Shown piece by piece: positions 40,060 through 51,000 of a stretch of DNA of 64,000 bases (its first letter is position 1; each line of letters begins with the position of its first letter). The translations under genes and the position numbers were made by a program. The stretch is from the NCBI GenBank assembly GCA_016703425.1, contig JADJCA010000031.1, positions 124,001-188,000 of the forward strand. The letters run 5' to 3'. The DNA comes from Myxococcales bacterium (GTDB lineage Bacteria; Myxococcota_A; Polyangia; Polyangiales; Polyangiaceae). The notes below the pieces were generated by a model. The model had not been told where the DNA came from. It did no database searches and worked only from the letters and a program-made list of their open reading frames with translations.

Positions 40060-41694
40060 ATGGAGTTTCCGGGCTTCCGTGTCCTCGGCGTCCTTGGTCA
40101 TGGCGGCATGGGCAAGGTCTACCTGGCGTCCTCCGAGAAGCAGCCGGGCTTCACGAAGCTGCTCGTGATCAAGGCGCTCAAGGAGGACCTGCGCGACGAG
40201 ACCGCGCTCACCGCGATGTTCGTGCAGGAGGCGCGCATCGCGGCGCGGCTGAACCACGCGAACGTCGTCCAAACTTACGAGGTCGGAACCGCCGACGGAC
40301 TGCCTTACCTGACGATGGAGTTTCTTGAGGGCCAGTCCCTCTACAGCGCCGCGAAGCGCCTCGGCGCAAAGTTCCCCCTCGCGCTGCAAGCGCGCATCTT
40401 CGCGGACGTCCTGTGCGGGCTTCACTACGCCCACGAGCTGGCCGACTTCGACGGGCGCCCGCTCGGCATCGTTCATCGCGACGTGAGCCCCCACAACGTG
40501 TTTTTGACCTACGACGGCGCCGTGAAGGTCCTGGACTTCGGCATCGCCAAGGTCGCAAGCGCGCCGAGCCAGACCAGCTCCGGCATGATGAAGGGCAAGA
40601 TCGGCTACATGGCCCCGGAGCAGGCGCTCGGCGGCAGCGTCGACCGCCGCGCCGACGTGTTCTCGGTCGGCGTCATGATGTGGGAGGCGCTCGCGGGGCG
40701 GCGCCTCGTCGAGCCGGGCACCCACGAGGTGGCGGCGCTGGCGGCGCGGCTCGCGGACGAGATCCCCAACCTCCGAGAGGCGGCGCCGGAGGCGCCGGCG
40801 GAGCTCGTCGCCATCGCCACGAAGGCGCTCGCGTACGACCCCCGAGAGCGATTCGCCACGGCGGAAGAGATGCAGCTCGCCCTCGAAGAATACTTGCGCT
40901 CCGCAAGCAATCCTCAGCCACGCGACGTGGGTCGCGTGCTTCGCGAGGTCTTTGAGGGTGAGCACCAGAAGCTCAAGAAGACCATCGCGGCGCAGCTGTC
41001 CCAGCCCAACGGCGCGATGCCGTTCTCGACGCCCGCGAGCCCCGGCACGCCGACGCCCGAGGGCGACGACCGCGAGGACTCACCGTCCGCCGTCGCCCGC
41101 GATCACTCGGCCAACCGCGCCAACCGGCGCGGCGCCTTCATCGTGACGGTCGCCGTGACGTTCACGGTCGCCGCGAGCGCGGCGGCCACGTTCTTCCTGG
41201 CCAAGGGCGTCAGCGACACGGCCCGTGAGGCGGCCCCGGCGATTCCACCGGCTTCGGCGAGCGCCCCGCCCGCAAGTGCGCCGGCGCCTTCCGCGGTTGC
41301 GCCACCGTCCGCCGCTGCACCACCTCCCGCGTCGGCCGAGACGCCGAAGGCTCCGGCGACGGTCCGCATTGCCCTCGTCGTCGAACCACCGAGCGCCGCG
41401 CTCCTGCTCGACGGGGCGCCCATCGCCGCCGGCGAGCTCGTGCGCCCCCTCGACGCCACGACGCGCCACTCACTTACGGCGAGCGCGCCCGGTCGCCGAA
41501 GCACGACCCGCGAGGTGCTCTTTGATCGCGACCAGACCGTCGCCATCGAGCTCGCGGACCGGCGCACGCCGGGACCACGTCCCCGCGGGTCCTCTACCCC
41601 CATCACGACGGCGACCGCCGCGAGCAGCGCCCCCGCGTTCGAAGAGGGCGTGAAGCGAACGCCGCGAGACATCGACACCAGGATCCCGTTCTGA
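40060..41694 (+). CDS. Membrane Ser/Thr protein kinase with C-terminal PEGA-like domain
   Basis: 544 residues from ATG 40060. Kinase: GHGGMGKVYLA, LVIKAL, HRDVSPHN, DFG, then a transmembrane helix at about 360-385 and a Pro/Ala/Ser linker. The C-terminal about 90 residues (VVEPPSAALLLDGAP, REVLFDRDQ) resemble a PEGA fold. Lipid-anchored in the inner membrane with an exposed sensor domain. The true start may be ATG 39998: it lies 10 bases after a TATCAT hexamer and encodes about 20 residues ending exactly at the ATG (TGATG). The next gene follows 28 bases downstream and has a matching domain type. Confidence 0.85.
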   Translation: MEFPGFRVLGVLGHGGMGKVYLASSEKQPGFTKLLVIKALKEDLRDETALTAMFVQEARIAARLNHANVVQTYEVGTADGLPYLTMEFLEGQSLYSAAKRLGAKFPLALQARIFADVLCGLHYAHELADFDGRPLGIVHRDVSPHNVFLTYDGAVKVLDFGIAKVASAPSQTSSGMMKGKIGYMAPEQALGGSVDRRADVFSVGVMMWEALAGRRLVEPGTHEVAALAARLADEIPNLREAAPEAPAELVAIATKALAYDPRERFATAEEMQLALEEYLRSASNPQPRDVGRVLREVFEGEHQKLKKTIAAQLSQPNGAMPFSTPASPGTPTPEGDDREDSPSAVARDHSANRANRRGAFIVTVAVTFTVAASAAATFFLAKGVSDTAREAAPAIPPASASAPPASAPAPSAVAPPSAAAPPPASAETPKAPATVRIALVVEPPSAALLLDGAPIAAGELVRPLDATTRHSLTASAPGRRSTTREVLFDRDQTVAIELADRRTPGPRPRGSSTPITTATAASSAPAFEEGVKRTPRDIDTRIPF

Positions 41695-41722
41695 TGGTGA
41701 TCCCTCTTCGTCGGAGAGCAAC

Positions 41723-42679
41723 ATGAATCGCGCAACGTGGACGGTGGCTGGCTTCGCTCTCGCGTGCTCCGTTTCATCGGTGGCCCACGCCGAAGGGGAC
41801 GACGGCAAACGCACGGAGGAGGCGCGCGGTCGCTTTCAGCGCGGCGTCGACCTCTACAAGGACGGCGACTACCGCGCCGCGATCATCGAATTTCGGCGCG
41901 CCTACGAGCTCGTCCAGAACTGGCGCATTCACTACAACATCGCCCAGTCGTGTGCCGAAGTGCAGGACTACCCCTGCGCGAAGCGCGAACTTGAGGCCTA
42001 CCTCGCGCAGGGCGGAGCGGAGATCCCCGAAGAGCGTCGGGCGACCGCCACCGCCGAACTGCGGCGGGCGTCGGCGCGCATCGCCCTTTTGACGGTGAAG
42101 GTGAACCGCTCGAACGCCGAAATATTTGTCGACGAGCAGAGCGTAGCGATGGGCACCACGCGCGAGGCCACAGCCGTTAGCGCCGGACGACGCCGCGTCG
42201 CCGCAACGCTTCCGGGCGGACAAACGGTCGCGAAGGTTGTCGACATCGCGGGCGGTGATGCGCTCACTGTGAACTTGGACTTCGTCGACGCGGCGCCGGC
42301 CCCGGCGCCGGCGGTGGGCACCGTCGACAAGCGTCCCGCCAACTGGACGCCGGTCTACATAGGCCTCGGCATCACCGGCGTCTTTGTGGGGGCCACGGCG
42401 GTCACCGGCGTTCTCGCGTTGGGCGCCAAGGACGAGCTCGACAAGGCCATCGACAAGGTCCCAGGCTCGGAGGCGGACATCGAAGACAGTCGCTCGCGAA
42501 CCCGCACGCTGGCGCTCGTGACCGATGTGCTCGGTGGCGCCGCCGCGGTAGCGGCCGGCGTCACGCTGTACCTCGTGGCGACGCGCGGCTCAGGCTCGCC
42601 TCCGGCCGCGCAGAGCGGGGCCGCGTCCCTCGCCGTCACCGCCGGGCCGAGCAGCCTCGGTCTGAAGGGACGCTTTTAG
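41723..42679 (+). CDS. Secreted TPR-PEGA-like protein with transmembrane anchors
   Basis: 318 residues. Signal peptide ending VAHA-EG, a TPR-like region (RFQRGVDLYKDGDYRAAIIEFRRAY, INYNIAQSC type), then a PEGA-like beta domain (VDEQSVAMGTTRE, VSAGRRRVAATLPGG) and two hydrophobic helices near the C-terminus (about 215-235, 265-285). It follows the kinase gene by 28 bases and shares its domain logic, so it is probably a partner or substrate. ATG at 41723. Confidence 0.7.
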   Translation: MNRATWTVAGFALACSVSSVAHAEGDDGKRTEEARGRFQRGVDLYKDGDYRAAIIEFRRAYELVQNWRIHYNIAQSCAEVQDYPCAKRELEAYLAQGGAEIPEERRATATAELRRASARIALLTVKVNRSNAEIFVDEQSVAMGTTREATAVSAGRRRVAATLPGGQTVAKVVDIAGGDALTVNLDFVDAAPAPAPAVGTVDKRPANWTPVYIGLGITGVFVGATAVTGVLALGAKDELDKAIDKVPGSEADIEDSRSRTRTLALVTDVLGGAAAVAAGVTLYLVATRGSGSPPAAQSGAASLAVTAGPSSLGLKGRF

Positions 42680-42693
42680 CAACGCACCTCGAC

Positions 42694-44218
42694 CTAGCAC
42701 TCGCGCAGCCACTCGCCGATGCGCTCGCCGATCATGAGCGTCGCGAGGTGTGTGTTTGCGCTCGGGATGGTGGGCATCAGGCTGGCATCGGCGACGTAGA
42801 GGCCTTCTATGCCGCGCACGCGACCGCGGCCGTCGGTCACGGCGGTCGGATCGTCGTCGGCGCCCATCGGTGCTGTCCCCGACGGGTGATAGCCCGAGCC
42901 CGTCATCCGAGACAACGGGCGGAGCAGCGCGCCGCTCGAGTCCCACGGGGCGCGCCTTGGGTACCGGGCCGCGCGCGAGTGCCGTGATCGCCCTTGTGCG
43001 AGACAGCTGCCAGATGACGCGCATCGCCTCGGTCACGCGCGCCACGTCATCGGAGCTTTCGAGGAGCCTCGTCTCAATGCGCGGCGCATCGGCCACCCTC
43101 GGCGACAAGAACGCGAGGCGCCCGACGGAGCGCGGCTTGCCGAGGCACACGGCGAGCGTCACGCCGGGCAGCTCGGTCCACGGAAGCGGCACGAACGACC
43201 CGGGCTGAAGCTGCACATCGTTGGGACACGCGCTCCCAGCGGACGTGAGCCGGCAGACCGTCTGGATCAGAGGGTCGGTCACCCTTGAGAAGCCTCGATG
43301 CCTCGGCGAAAAGAAGATCGCCGACCCCGGGTGATCGAGCAGCCGGCGCGCCCCGCCCGGCACCTCCAGCACGAGCTCGACGCCCAGGCGCGCGACGTCC
43401 CGCGAAGGCCCGATGCCCGAACGAAGCAAGATGCCCGGCGTCGCGATGGCGCCCGCCGACAGCACAACGCGGTCGGCCGCCACATCGAGCACGCGCCCGA
43501 ATCGCTCCACCTCGACCTTCTGCACACGACGGTTTCGAAACACGACGCGACGCACGAGGGCGCGGGACACGAGGGTCAGGTTCTGCCTCGCTCGCACCGC
43601 GGGGGTTAGGTACGCGCGCGCCGCGCCGACGCGAACGCCATCGACTTTGTTCATCGCGTGAGGCCCCGCGCCGGTCGTCGTCGGATCGTTCGTGTCGGGG
43701 CACGACGGCATGCCGAGCTCGGCGCATGCCTCGAGGAACGCCGCCTGCCACGGCACAAGCTCGCTCGCGGCATGGCGACGAATGGGCACGGGCCCGGTCT
43801 TGCCGTGCCAAGGTTCGCCGAAGTCGAGATCCTGCTCGAGCTTCTTGAAGTACGGCAGGCACCGCTCGAAGGACCACTCGGGAAGGCCTCGCGATGCCCA
43901 CTCGCCATAGTCGTATGGCTGACCGCGGAGCGCGATGCACGTGTTGACGGCCGACGAGCCCCCGACGACGCGGCCCCGCGGAAAGGGCTGATCGATGAGG
44001 CGACCGAGGCCACCATCGGTCGCGCGGTACCGATAGCCCCAGTCGTGCCGCTCCATCGAGTTGCGCGTCCCGTCGACGAGATCGGCGGGAAGCGCATCCG
44101 CGCCGGCGTAGTCGGGCCCCGCTTCAAGCAAGACGACGTCGTCGTGCGCCGGATCTTCGCTGAGCCGAGCGGCGATGACCGCGCCGGCGGCCCCGGCGCC
44201 CACGACGATGGTTCTCAT
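42694..44218 (-). CDS. GMC-family oxidoreductase, frameshifted near the C-terminus
   Basis: FAD-dependent enzyme of the glucose-methanol-choline family: N-terminal dinucleotide fold (VVGAGAAGAVIA), PFPRGRVVGGSSAVN and the signature SAGAIATPGILL (GMC pattern 2). The main frame runs on to 42590 as Arg-rich nonsense, while the true C-terminus (TGSGYHPSGTAPMG with the active-site His, DASLMPTIPSANTH) lies one frame over and ends at 42694. One extra C in the GGGG/CCCC tract at 42947-42950 explains this. Oxidises an unknown alcohol. ATG 44218. Confidence 0.8.
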
Positions 44219-44255
44219 GCGCGTCGGGCAACGTCGCCCCGAGCGCGCGCCCCGG

Positions 44256-45197
44256 TCAAGGGGTGATGCGGTACGTCATGCCCGCCACGCGGCCCGCCAA
44301 GAGCGGGACCTTGCCCGTGTCGTTGAAGGGCCGGGTGATGGCGACGATCTGGCAACCGGTCTTCGTGCCCGACAGGACGATGGGCGCGCCCGGCGTGATG
44401 CCCTCGATGCTCACAAAGCTGAGCGCCGTTGACGTTCCGGTCACGGTGGCCGTGGCCCCTGCCTTGATGGAAATCGCCGTCCCGGTGAACTCGAGGTAGT
44501 TGACGACCGCCTCAGCGTGGCCGGGCACCGTCACTACGAAGCCGCTCGCGACGTCGCACGGCGTGGTCTGGCCGATCGAGGTGATCTTCGCCACGATGTG
44601 CGACTTCGTCACGTTGAAGCCAGGGAGCAGATCGCTCACGGTGATCGAGCCAAAGGTCCCGGCCTTCGGTGCCAAGTACGAGTCTTCGTCGTCACCGGTG
44701 CCGGCGAAGTTGAAGTTCAAGACCTGCGACGCGCCGGGGTAGTACTTCGTCGTCTCCGTCGGGTCGGTCGTGACCACGAAGTCCTTGCTCGACGGCGCGT
44801 CGACCATGGCCCGTGTGCCATCGGTGTAGCTCGCGGCGGCGGTGCCGGCGCAGCCGGTAAACTCCGCTTTCATCGTCCCGGCGCCCGTGGAGTTCGTCGT
44901 GAGGATGTTGAGAGCCTTCGGCCGCGCCTTGCTGTCGGTGGTGCAGCTCACGGCCGGCGCATCGGCGGCGGAGTCCGACGCGGTCGCGTCGGGCGTGCTC
45001 GTGTCGGTCGCCGTCGCGCTGTCCGTGCTGGTGCTGCCGTCGGCGGCGGTCGCCGTGTCGGTCCCCGAAGCCGCGTCCGTCGACGTCCCGCCGTCAGCGC
45101 TCGGCGTCGGCGCGGCCGGCTCACTGTCGCTGCTGCAAGCTCCAAACACCATGGCCGCGCTAACGCACAGGCTCACGCCCCACCCGATGGATTTCAT
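44256..45197 (-). CDS. Lipoprotein of unknown function with a low-complexity linker
   Basis: 313 residues. Lipobox VFGAC (Cys about 20), Asp/Thr/Ala/Ser linker to about residue 80 with tandem TDTATA-type units, then a beta-strand-rich domain (LNFNFAGTGDDEDSYLAP, SITVSDLLPGFNVTKS, AITRPFNDTGKVPLLAG) and little helix. Probably exposed on the outer membrane. No catalytic motif. ATG at 45197. Confidence 0.65.
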   Translation of the reverse strand: MKSIGWGVSLCVSAAMVFGACSSDSEPAAPTPSADGGTSTDAASGTDTATAADGSTSTDSATATDTSTPDATASDSAADAPAVSCTTDSKARPKALNILTTNSTGAGTMKAEFTGCAGTAAASYTDGTRAMVDAPSSKDFVVTTDPTETTKYYPGASQVLNFNFAGTGDDEDSYLAPKAGTFGSITVSDLLPGFNVTKSHIVAKITSIGQTTPCDVASGFVVTVPGHAEAVVNYLEFTGTAISIKAGATATVTGTSTALSFVSIEGITPGAPIVLSGTKTGCQIVAITRPFNDTGKVPLLAGRVAGMTYRITP

Positions 45198-45309
45198 GCT
45201 TCGACTCCGTTAGTCCCGCAGGAAAGTCCCGCGCCGGACGAACCCACCCTCTTCTCATCGCCCGCGTGGGTGGCCCATCGCATGCCTATGCGGGGCGCTT
45301 AAACACGCG

Positions 45310-45344
45310 GCGCCGCCGCCTTCCATTCTGAAGGCAGGCGGCGC
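45310..45344 (-). terminator. Probable intrinsic terminator of mdh
   Basis: On the minus strand a GC-rich stem (GCGCCGCCTGCC...GGAAGGCGGCGGCGC, plus-strand 45310-45344) with one small internal mismatch, followed by CGTGTTTAAG. It lies 55 bases downstream of the mdh stop. The T tract is weak. Confidence 0.45.
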
Positions 45345-45398
45345 GCATTGGCAGGCCGGCGGCCGCGGTGGCGGCCCTTGTCGGCTCAGCCGTTCGTG

Positions 45399-46337
45399 TC
45401 AGCCCTTCTTGCAGATGTCGACGACGGCTTGCACGGAGGCCGCGCTCTTCTTGAGCATGCCCTTCTCTTCTTCCGTGAGCGGGATCTCGATGATCTTCTC
45501 GACGCCCTTGCCGCCGATGACCGCCGGAACGCCCATGAAGAGGTCGGTGTAGCCGTATTCGCCTTCGAGGTAGCTCGCGCAGGCGAGGAGGCGCTTCTGG
45601 TCGAGGAGGTACGCCTCGGCCATCGCGACAGCGGCGCTCGCCGGCGCGTAGTAGGCGCTCGTGCCCATGAGGTTCACGATCTCGCCGCCGCCCTTGCGGG
45701 TGCGCTCGACGATGGAGTTGAGCTTCTCCTTGCCGATGAGCGTCGAGGCGGGAACGCCGTTGATGGTCGTCATCGAGAGGACCGGCACCATGTCGTCGCC
45801 GTGACCGCCGAGGACCATGGCGCGGACGTCTTTCACGCTGACGTTGGCCTCACGAGACAAGAAGAGCTGGAAGCGCGCCGAGTCGAGGACGCCGGCCATG
45901 CCCGCGACCATGCCCTTGGGGCAGCCGGTCACGCGCTTGTACTCGTAGACCATCGCGTCGAGCGGGTTCGAGATGACGATGACGAAGGCGTTCGGGCAGT
46001 GCTTCTTCGCGTTGTTGGCGACGTCGCGGATGATCGGCAAGTTCGACGCCACGAGGTCGTCGCGCGACTGGCCCGGCTTGCGCGGGATGCCGGCCGTGAC
46101 GATGAGGACGTCGGCGCCTTCGAGGTCGGCCCAGTTCGACGTGCCGCGGATATGCGAGTCGTAGCCGAGGACGGAGCCGTTTTGTTCGAGGTCGAGGGCC
46201 TTGCCCTTGGCGAAGTTTTCCTTGGCCGCGATGTCGAAGAGCCAAACGTCGCCGAGCTCCTTGTTCGCGCAGAGGCGCGCGAGCTCGCCGCCGATGTTGC
46301 CAGCGCCAATGAGACCAATCTTCTTCTTCGTGGGCAT
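45399..46337 (-). CDS. mdh: Malate dehydrogenase
   Basis: 312 residues, LDH/MDH type 3 family. GLIGAGNIGGELA NAD-binding loop, TAGIPRKPGQSRDDLVASN with the substrate-binding Arg, ISNPLDAM and catalytic His in LGGHGDDMVP. Oxidises malate to oxaloacetate in the TCA cycle. ATG at 46337 with GAGAGG. It follows icd, separated by a strong terminator. Confidence 0.97.
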   Translation of the reverse strand: MPTKKKIGLIGAGNIGGELARLCANKELGDVWLFDIAAKENFAKGKALDLEQNGSVLGYDSHIRGTSNWADLEGADVLIVTAGIPRKPGQSRDDLVASNLPIIRDVANNAKKHCPNAFVIVISNPLDAMVYEYKRVTGCPKGMVAGMAGVLDSARFQLFLSREANVSVKDVRAMVLGGHGDDMVPVLSMTTINGVPASTLIGKEKLNSIVERTRKGGGEIVNLMGTSAYYAPASAAVAMAEAYLLDQKRLLACASYLEGEYGYTDLFMGVPAVIGGKGVEKIIEIPLTEEEKGMLKKSAASVQAVVDICKKG

Positions 46338-46409
46338 GGGGGAAACCTCTCGAGTGGGGGCACCCTTCTACCGCAGAGCCGCCTCACAGGAAACGGTCGC
46401 CGGCTTACA

Positions 46410-46448
46410 AAAGACTTCGGCGGCGCCCCGCGTGGGAGCGCCGCCGAA
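46410..46448 (-). terminator. Intrinsic terminator downstream of icd
   Basis: A perfect 11-bp stem (TTCGGCGGCGC at 46416-46426 with GCGCCGCCGAA at 46438-46448, 11-base loop), followed on the minus strand by GTCTTTTG. It lies between icd and mdh, so the two genes are probably transcribed separately. Confidence 0.75.
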
Positions 46449-46492
46449 CCTGCGTTTGCGAGTCGCGGTCGCCTAGAGCGACGCGCGGCGGC

Positions 46493-47785
46493 TCACATCG
46501 CAGCGATGATCGCGTCGCCGAACTCGCTGCACTTGATCTCCGTCGCGCCTTCCATGAGGCGGGCGAAGTCGTAGGTGACCTTCTTGGCGGCAATGGCGCC
46601 GTCGACGCCCTTGAGCACGAGGTCAGCGGCTTCCACCCAGCCCATGTGCCGGAGCATCATTTCGCCGGAGAGGACCACGGAGCCGGGGTTGACCTTGTCG
46701 AGGTCCGCGTACTTCGGCGCCGTGCCGTGGGTCGCCTCGAAGATGGCGTGGCCGGAGACGTAGTTGATGTTGCCGCCGGGGGCGATGCCGATGCCGCCGA
46801 CCTGCGCCGCGAGGGCGTCGGAGAGGTAGTCGCCGTTCAGGTTGAGCGTCGCGATGACGTCGAACTCCTTCGGGCGCGTGAGCACCTGCTGGAGCGTGAT
46901 GTCGGCGATGGCGTCCTTGATGAGGATCTTGCCCTTGGCGAGCTCGGCCTTCTGCTCGGCGTTGGCGGCTTCTTCGCCCTTCGCTTCCTTGGTCTTCTCC
47001 CAGGTGGCCCAGGTGTAGACCTTGCCCTCGAACTCCTTGTCGGCGAGCGCGTAGCCCCACTTCATGAAGGCACCTTCGGTGAACTTCATGATGTTGCCCT
47101 TGTGGACGAAGGTGACGCTCTTGCGGTTCGTCCGCATCGCGTATTCGATGGCCGCGCGGACGAGGCGCTCGGAGCCGTCCTTGCTGACCGGCTTCAGGCC
47201 GACGCCGCTCGTCTCCGGGAAGCGCACCTTCGCAAAGTCCTTCGGGAACTCCTTCTGGATGAAGGCCATCAGCTTCTTTGCCTGCTCGCTGCCCGACTCG
47301 AACTCGATGCCGGCGTAGATGTCTTCGGTGTTCTCGCGGAAGATCACCATGTCGACGGCCTCCGGGTGTTTCACCGGGCTGGGCACGCCCTTGAACCAAC
47401 GCACGGGGCGGAGGCAGACGTAGAGGTCGAGGAGCTGACGAAGCGCCACGTTGAGGGAGCGAATACCGCCACCGATGGGCGTGGTCAGCGGGCCCTTGAT
47501 GCCGACCAAGTACTTGCGGAAGGCCTCAACGGTCTCGTCGGGGAGCCAGTTGTTGAACTCCTTCCAGGCCTTCTCGCCCGCGAAGACCTCGTACCAGGCG
47601 ATCTTGCGCTCGCCCTTGTAGGCCTTCTGAACGGCCGCATCGAGGACGCGCACGCTGGCGCGCCAGATGTCGCGCCCTGTTCCGTCGCCTTCGATGAAGG
47701 GGACGATGGGGTTGTTCGGGACCACGAGCTTCTGACCCGCACCCATCGTGATCGGTTGACCGGCAGGCGGAACGAACGAAGCCAT
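46493..47785 (-). CDS. icd: Isocitrate dehydrogenase (NADP-type)
   Basis: 430 residues of the isocitrate/isopropylmalate dehydrogenase fold. [18 protein letters not shown] start, [30 protein letters not shown] and the NADP-type end GYALADK...[10 protein letters not shown]. Converts isocitrate to 2-oxoglutarate and CO2. ATG at 47785 with GGAGGATG upstream. Together with mdh and sucCD it makes this window rich in TCA genes. Confidence 0.95.
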   Translation of the reverse strand: MASFVPPAGQPITMGAGQKLVVPNNPIVPFIEGDGTGRDIWRASVRVLDAAVQKAYKGERKIAWYEVFAGEKAWKEFNNWLPDETVEAFRKYLVGIKGPLTTPIGGGIRSLNVALRQLLDLYVCLRPVRWFKGVPSPVKHPEAVDMVIFRENTEDIYAGIEFESGSEQAKKLMAFIQKEFPKDFAKVRFPETSGVGLKPVSKDGSERLVRAAIEYAMRTNRKSVTFVHKGNIMKFTEGAFMKWGYALADKEFEGKVYTWATWEKTKEAKGEEAANAEQKAELAKGKILIKDAIADITLQQVLTRPKEFDVIATLNLNGDYLSDALAAQVGGIGIAPGGNINYVSGHAIFEATHGTAPKYADLDKVNPGSVVLSGEMMLRHMGWVEAADLVLKGVDGAIAAKKVTYDFARLMEGATEIKCSEFGDAIIAAM

Positions 47786-48059
47786 CTTGCATCCTCCATG
47801 AGCAAGCGCCGATCAGGACGGCTGCGGGCCCGGCGGCTCCATTCGGAGAGTCGTCAAGGCCCGGCAATCCAGGCGCTTCTGTTTGCTTTTGACGCTCGCC
47901 GTACCACGGGCGATCTGCGTCCTCAAGCGCGGCCCGCGGCATCGCGCCCTCCCAGAACGGCCCACGGGGGTTCGGCCGAGGTGTCGGTGGGCCCTCGCGC
48001 TGACTTGGGCCCCCGTCGATAACTGATCGAAAGCGCAGCGGGCACCAAGCCGTGGGCGG

Positions 48060-48065
48060 TATAAC
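48060..48065 (+). promoter_or_regulatory. Candidate -10 element (TATAAC) for a leaderless transcript
   Basis: TATAAC ends 8 bases before the ATG at 48074, with no Shine-Dalgarno between; best example of the pattern seen at several genes in the window. Confidence 0.4.
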
Positions 48066-48073
48066 CCCGAGCC

Positions 48074-51000
48074 ATGAGGCTCCCCGCTCGCCTTCCCTCC
48101 GGCTGGCTCGTCCTGACGACCGCCGCCGTCGTGCTCAGCGCTTCCGCGCCCGGCTCGTCCCGGGCCGAAGCGCCCCAGCGTTACACGGCGAAGACGCCCC
48201 TCGCGATGGTCTCCGCCGCGACGCTGCGCGCGGCCGCCGACGGCGCCGCCGAGGGCGACGTCCTCATGGGCGGTCTGCTCGCCGAGGCCTTCCAGTTCGA
48301 CCTTCCACCGGGGGGAGCCAAAGCCGCCATGGAGGCCGTGGCGAAGGCGCCCGCCGGCGCCACCAACCAGGAGGCGCGCCGGGAGGCCGCGGTCTTGGCC
48401 GAGCAGCTCGCGCCTGACTTCGGCAGCGACGCCGCGGTGGCACGAAACAAGGCGCTGGGCATCGTGACGGACTTGGCCATGCTCGGGCCCTTTCGCGACG
48501 CCGGCGGCGGCTTCGCGTCTCCCCTCGGACCCGAGAGCCCGGGCCGCTCGTTCACCGATCTCAAAGCCGACTACTCGTGGGGTTCGTTCCAGGTGCGCTG
48601 GCGCAAGGCGCCGCCGCGCTATGCGTCGGCCGCGGGCCTCCCCCTCGCCGTGTTCATGACCCCACGCAACGAGAGCTGCTCCTTCGTGGCCGCGAGCCTC
48701 ATGCTCGAGCGACCCGGCCCCTTCGTGGTGCGCCTCGCCGCCGCCGGACAGGCCGCGCTCTTCGTCGACGGGCAACTCGCCGCGCGCAGCGAGGAGACGC
48801 ACAACGAGGCGACCTTCGAGCGCCTCGCGGCGCAGATCACGTCAGAGACCAGGGACCACCTCGTCGTCGCCAAGGTTTGCACCGGTGCCCTGGGCGACAG
48901 CGGCCGCGTACGCCTGCGCGTCACCGATGAGCGCGGCGCGCCCGTGCCCTTCGCCGCGTCGGCCGAGCTTCGTGCCCCCGCCAAGGACGCGCGCGTCAAG
49001 GCGGTGTCGACGCCGCTGGCGCGGACGCTCCTCAAGACGGCGAAAGACGCGAAAGCGGGTGGCGACGGGGTCAGCCTCGCAGCCATCGCCGTGCGCACGC
49101 TCGCGGGCGCCGACGACAAGAAGAGCCCAAGCGCGGCGGGGTTCCTCGACGCGCTCACGCAAGACAAGACACTCGACGCGGACCGCCTCGCCTTCTTGGC
49201 GTGGCTGACGCCCAAGGGGGCGAACCGCACCGGCCGCTACGGACGCGCCCGTGAGCGGGCGACGCAAGACGCCGAGACGCGGGACTTCGTCGACCGACAG
49301 CTCGTTGGCGAACGACTCTCAGCGCAGCTCGTCGACTGGGCGAAGCTCGGCGCGAAGAGCGCCGGGCTCGACACCGCGAAGGACGACGCCGCGATGATCC
49401 TCATGGCCCGCATCGACATGCGGCTCGGCATCGACGCGGCCAAGCTCGGCGCCCTGCGCGCGCTCGTGGCGCGCTTTCCCAAGCTCGAAGAGGCGCCTTC
49501 GCACGCCCTGGAGCTCATCGCGAGCGCCGCCGCGCAATTCGACCAACCGCTCGCGCGCCGGGCGCGGGCCGCGCAAGCGGCTCGCGGCGAGATCGATCGG
49601 TCGACGGTTGCATCGCTCCTCACGGTCGACGGGAGCGCGGCCGACGCGGCGGCTCGCAGGCTCGTCGGCGGGTCTCTTGAAGACGCCGATGGCGGCGCCG
49701 AGGCGGCTCGCATGCTCATCCGCATCAACCGCATCGCGGCCGCGCGCGAGCTCTTGCGAGACTTGTTCGCCTGGGCCCCCAACGACGCCGACGTGACGCG
49801 CGCGTTCGCCGAAGCGTTGCTGGCGCCCGACGACGGCGCGCCTAAGGGTGCGGCGAGGGAGCGGGAGGATGACAGCGCGCGACGACGCGACGTGGCGCTC
49901 TCGCTCTTGGCGCGTGCGCGCGAGCTCGCGCCCGGTGACGCGCGGGTGCGCGCCGAGCTCGGGCTCCGAAACCCAAGCCGGCGGGCCCGCAAGCCGATGA
50001 GCGTCACCTCGCCGCGTCCGAGACCATCTTGAAGCGACGCGGCGGCGCGCCGAAGCCCGGCGAGGCCCCCGACGTGCGCGAGCGCCAGCTCCATTGGCTG
50101 AGGGCCGTTCGCATGATGCCCGACAAGCGCGTGTCGCAGCTCATCCACTACGCGCGCGAGATCGTCATCGCTCCGCGAACGCAAGACGAGCTCTACGAGA
50201 ACCTCCCGCTGGAGGGCGATCTCTTCGAGATTCTGCGCGCGCGGGTGCACCGCAAGGACGGCAGCCTCGCGTTCCCGCTCGAGGAGCACAACGAAGGCCG
50301 AAGGCCCCGCGTCCGCTGGCCCGACCTCGTGCCCGGCGACACCGTTGAGGTCGCCATTCGAACCTGGACCGACGGCCCCGTCGGCGGCCGGGGCGATCCG
50401 CCGTTCTACTTCCTCGACTACGCCGGCTCCGTCGCGACCAATCCGCTCCTCTACAACGAGGTCATCGTGGAGTCGCAGCCCCAGAACCCCATCCACGTGG
50501 ACGTGGTGGGCGGCGCCGCCGACAAGCGCGAGGAGAACGACGAAAACGGCATGCACGTGGTCCGCCTCGTGTGGACGAAGCCGAAGACCGTCCCCGACGA
50601 GCCCCTCTCGCCGCAGTTGACCGAGATCGTCCCCGTGGTGGTGGCCTCGACGTTCCGGACGTGGGCCGACTTCCGTGCATGGTACAGCGAAGCCATTCGA
50701 GGTTTCACCGAACCCGACGCCGAGGTCCGGCGCCTGGCCGCCGAGCTCACCAAGGGAAAGACGACGCGGGAGGCAAAGCTGAAGGCCCTCTTTGAGTTCG
50801 TCGCTGACCAAATTCGCTACGTCAACTTCACGAGCGGCGAGTTCTGGCTTCCCAACCGGCCTCACGAGCTCTTGGCGCGGCGCGAAGGCGACTGCGACGA
50901 CAAGGCCATCTTGCTCATCACGCTCCTGCGCGCCGTCGGCATCGAAGCCGAAGAGGTCTTGGTGCAAACGCGCGAGACGGGCCAGCCGTCGGTGCTGCGT

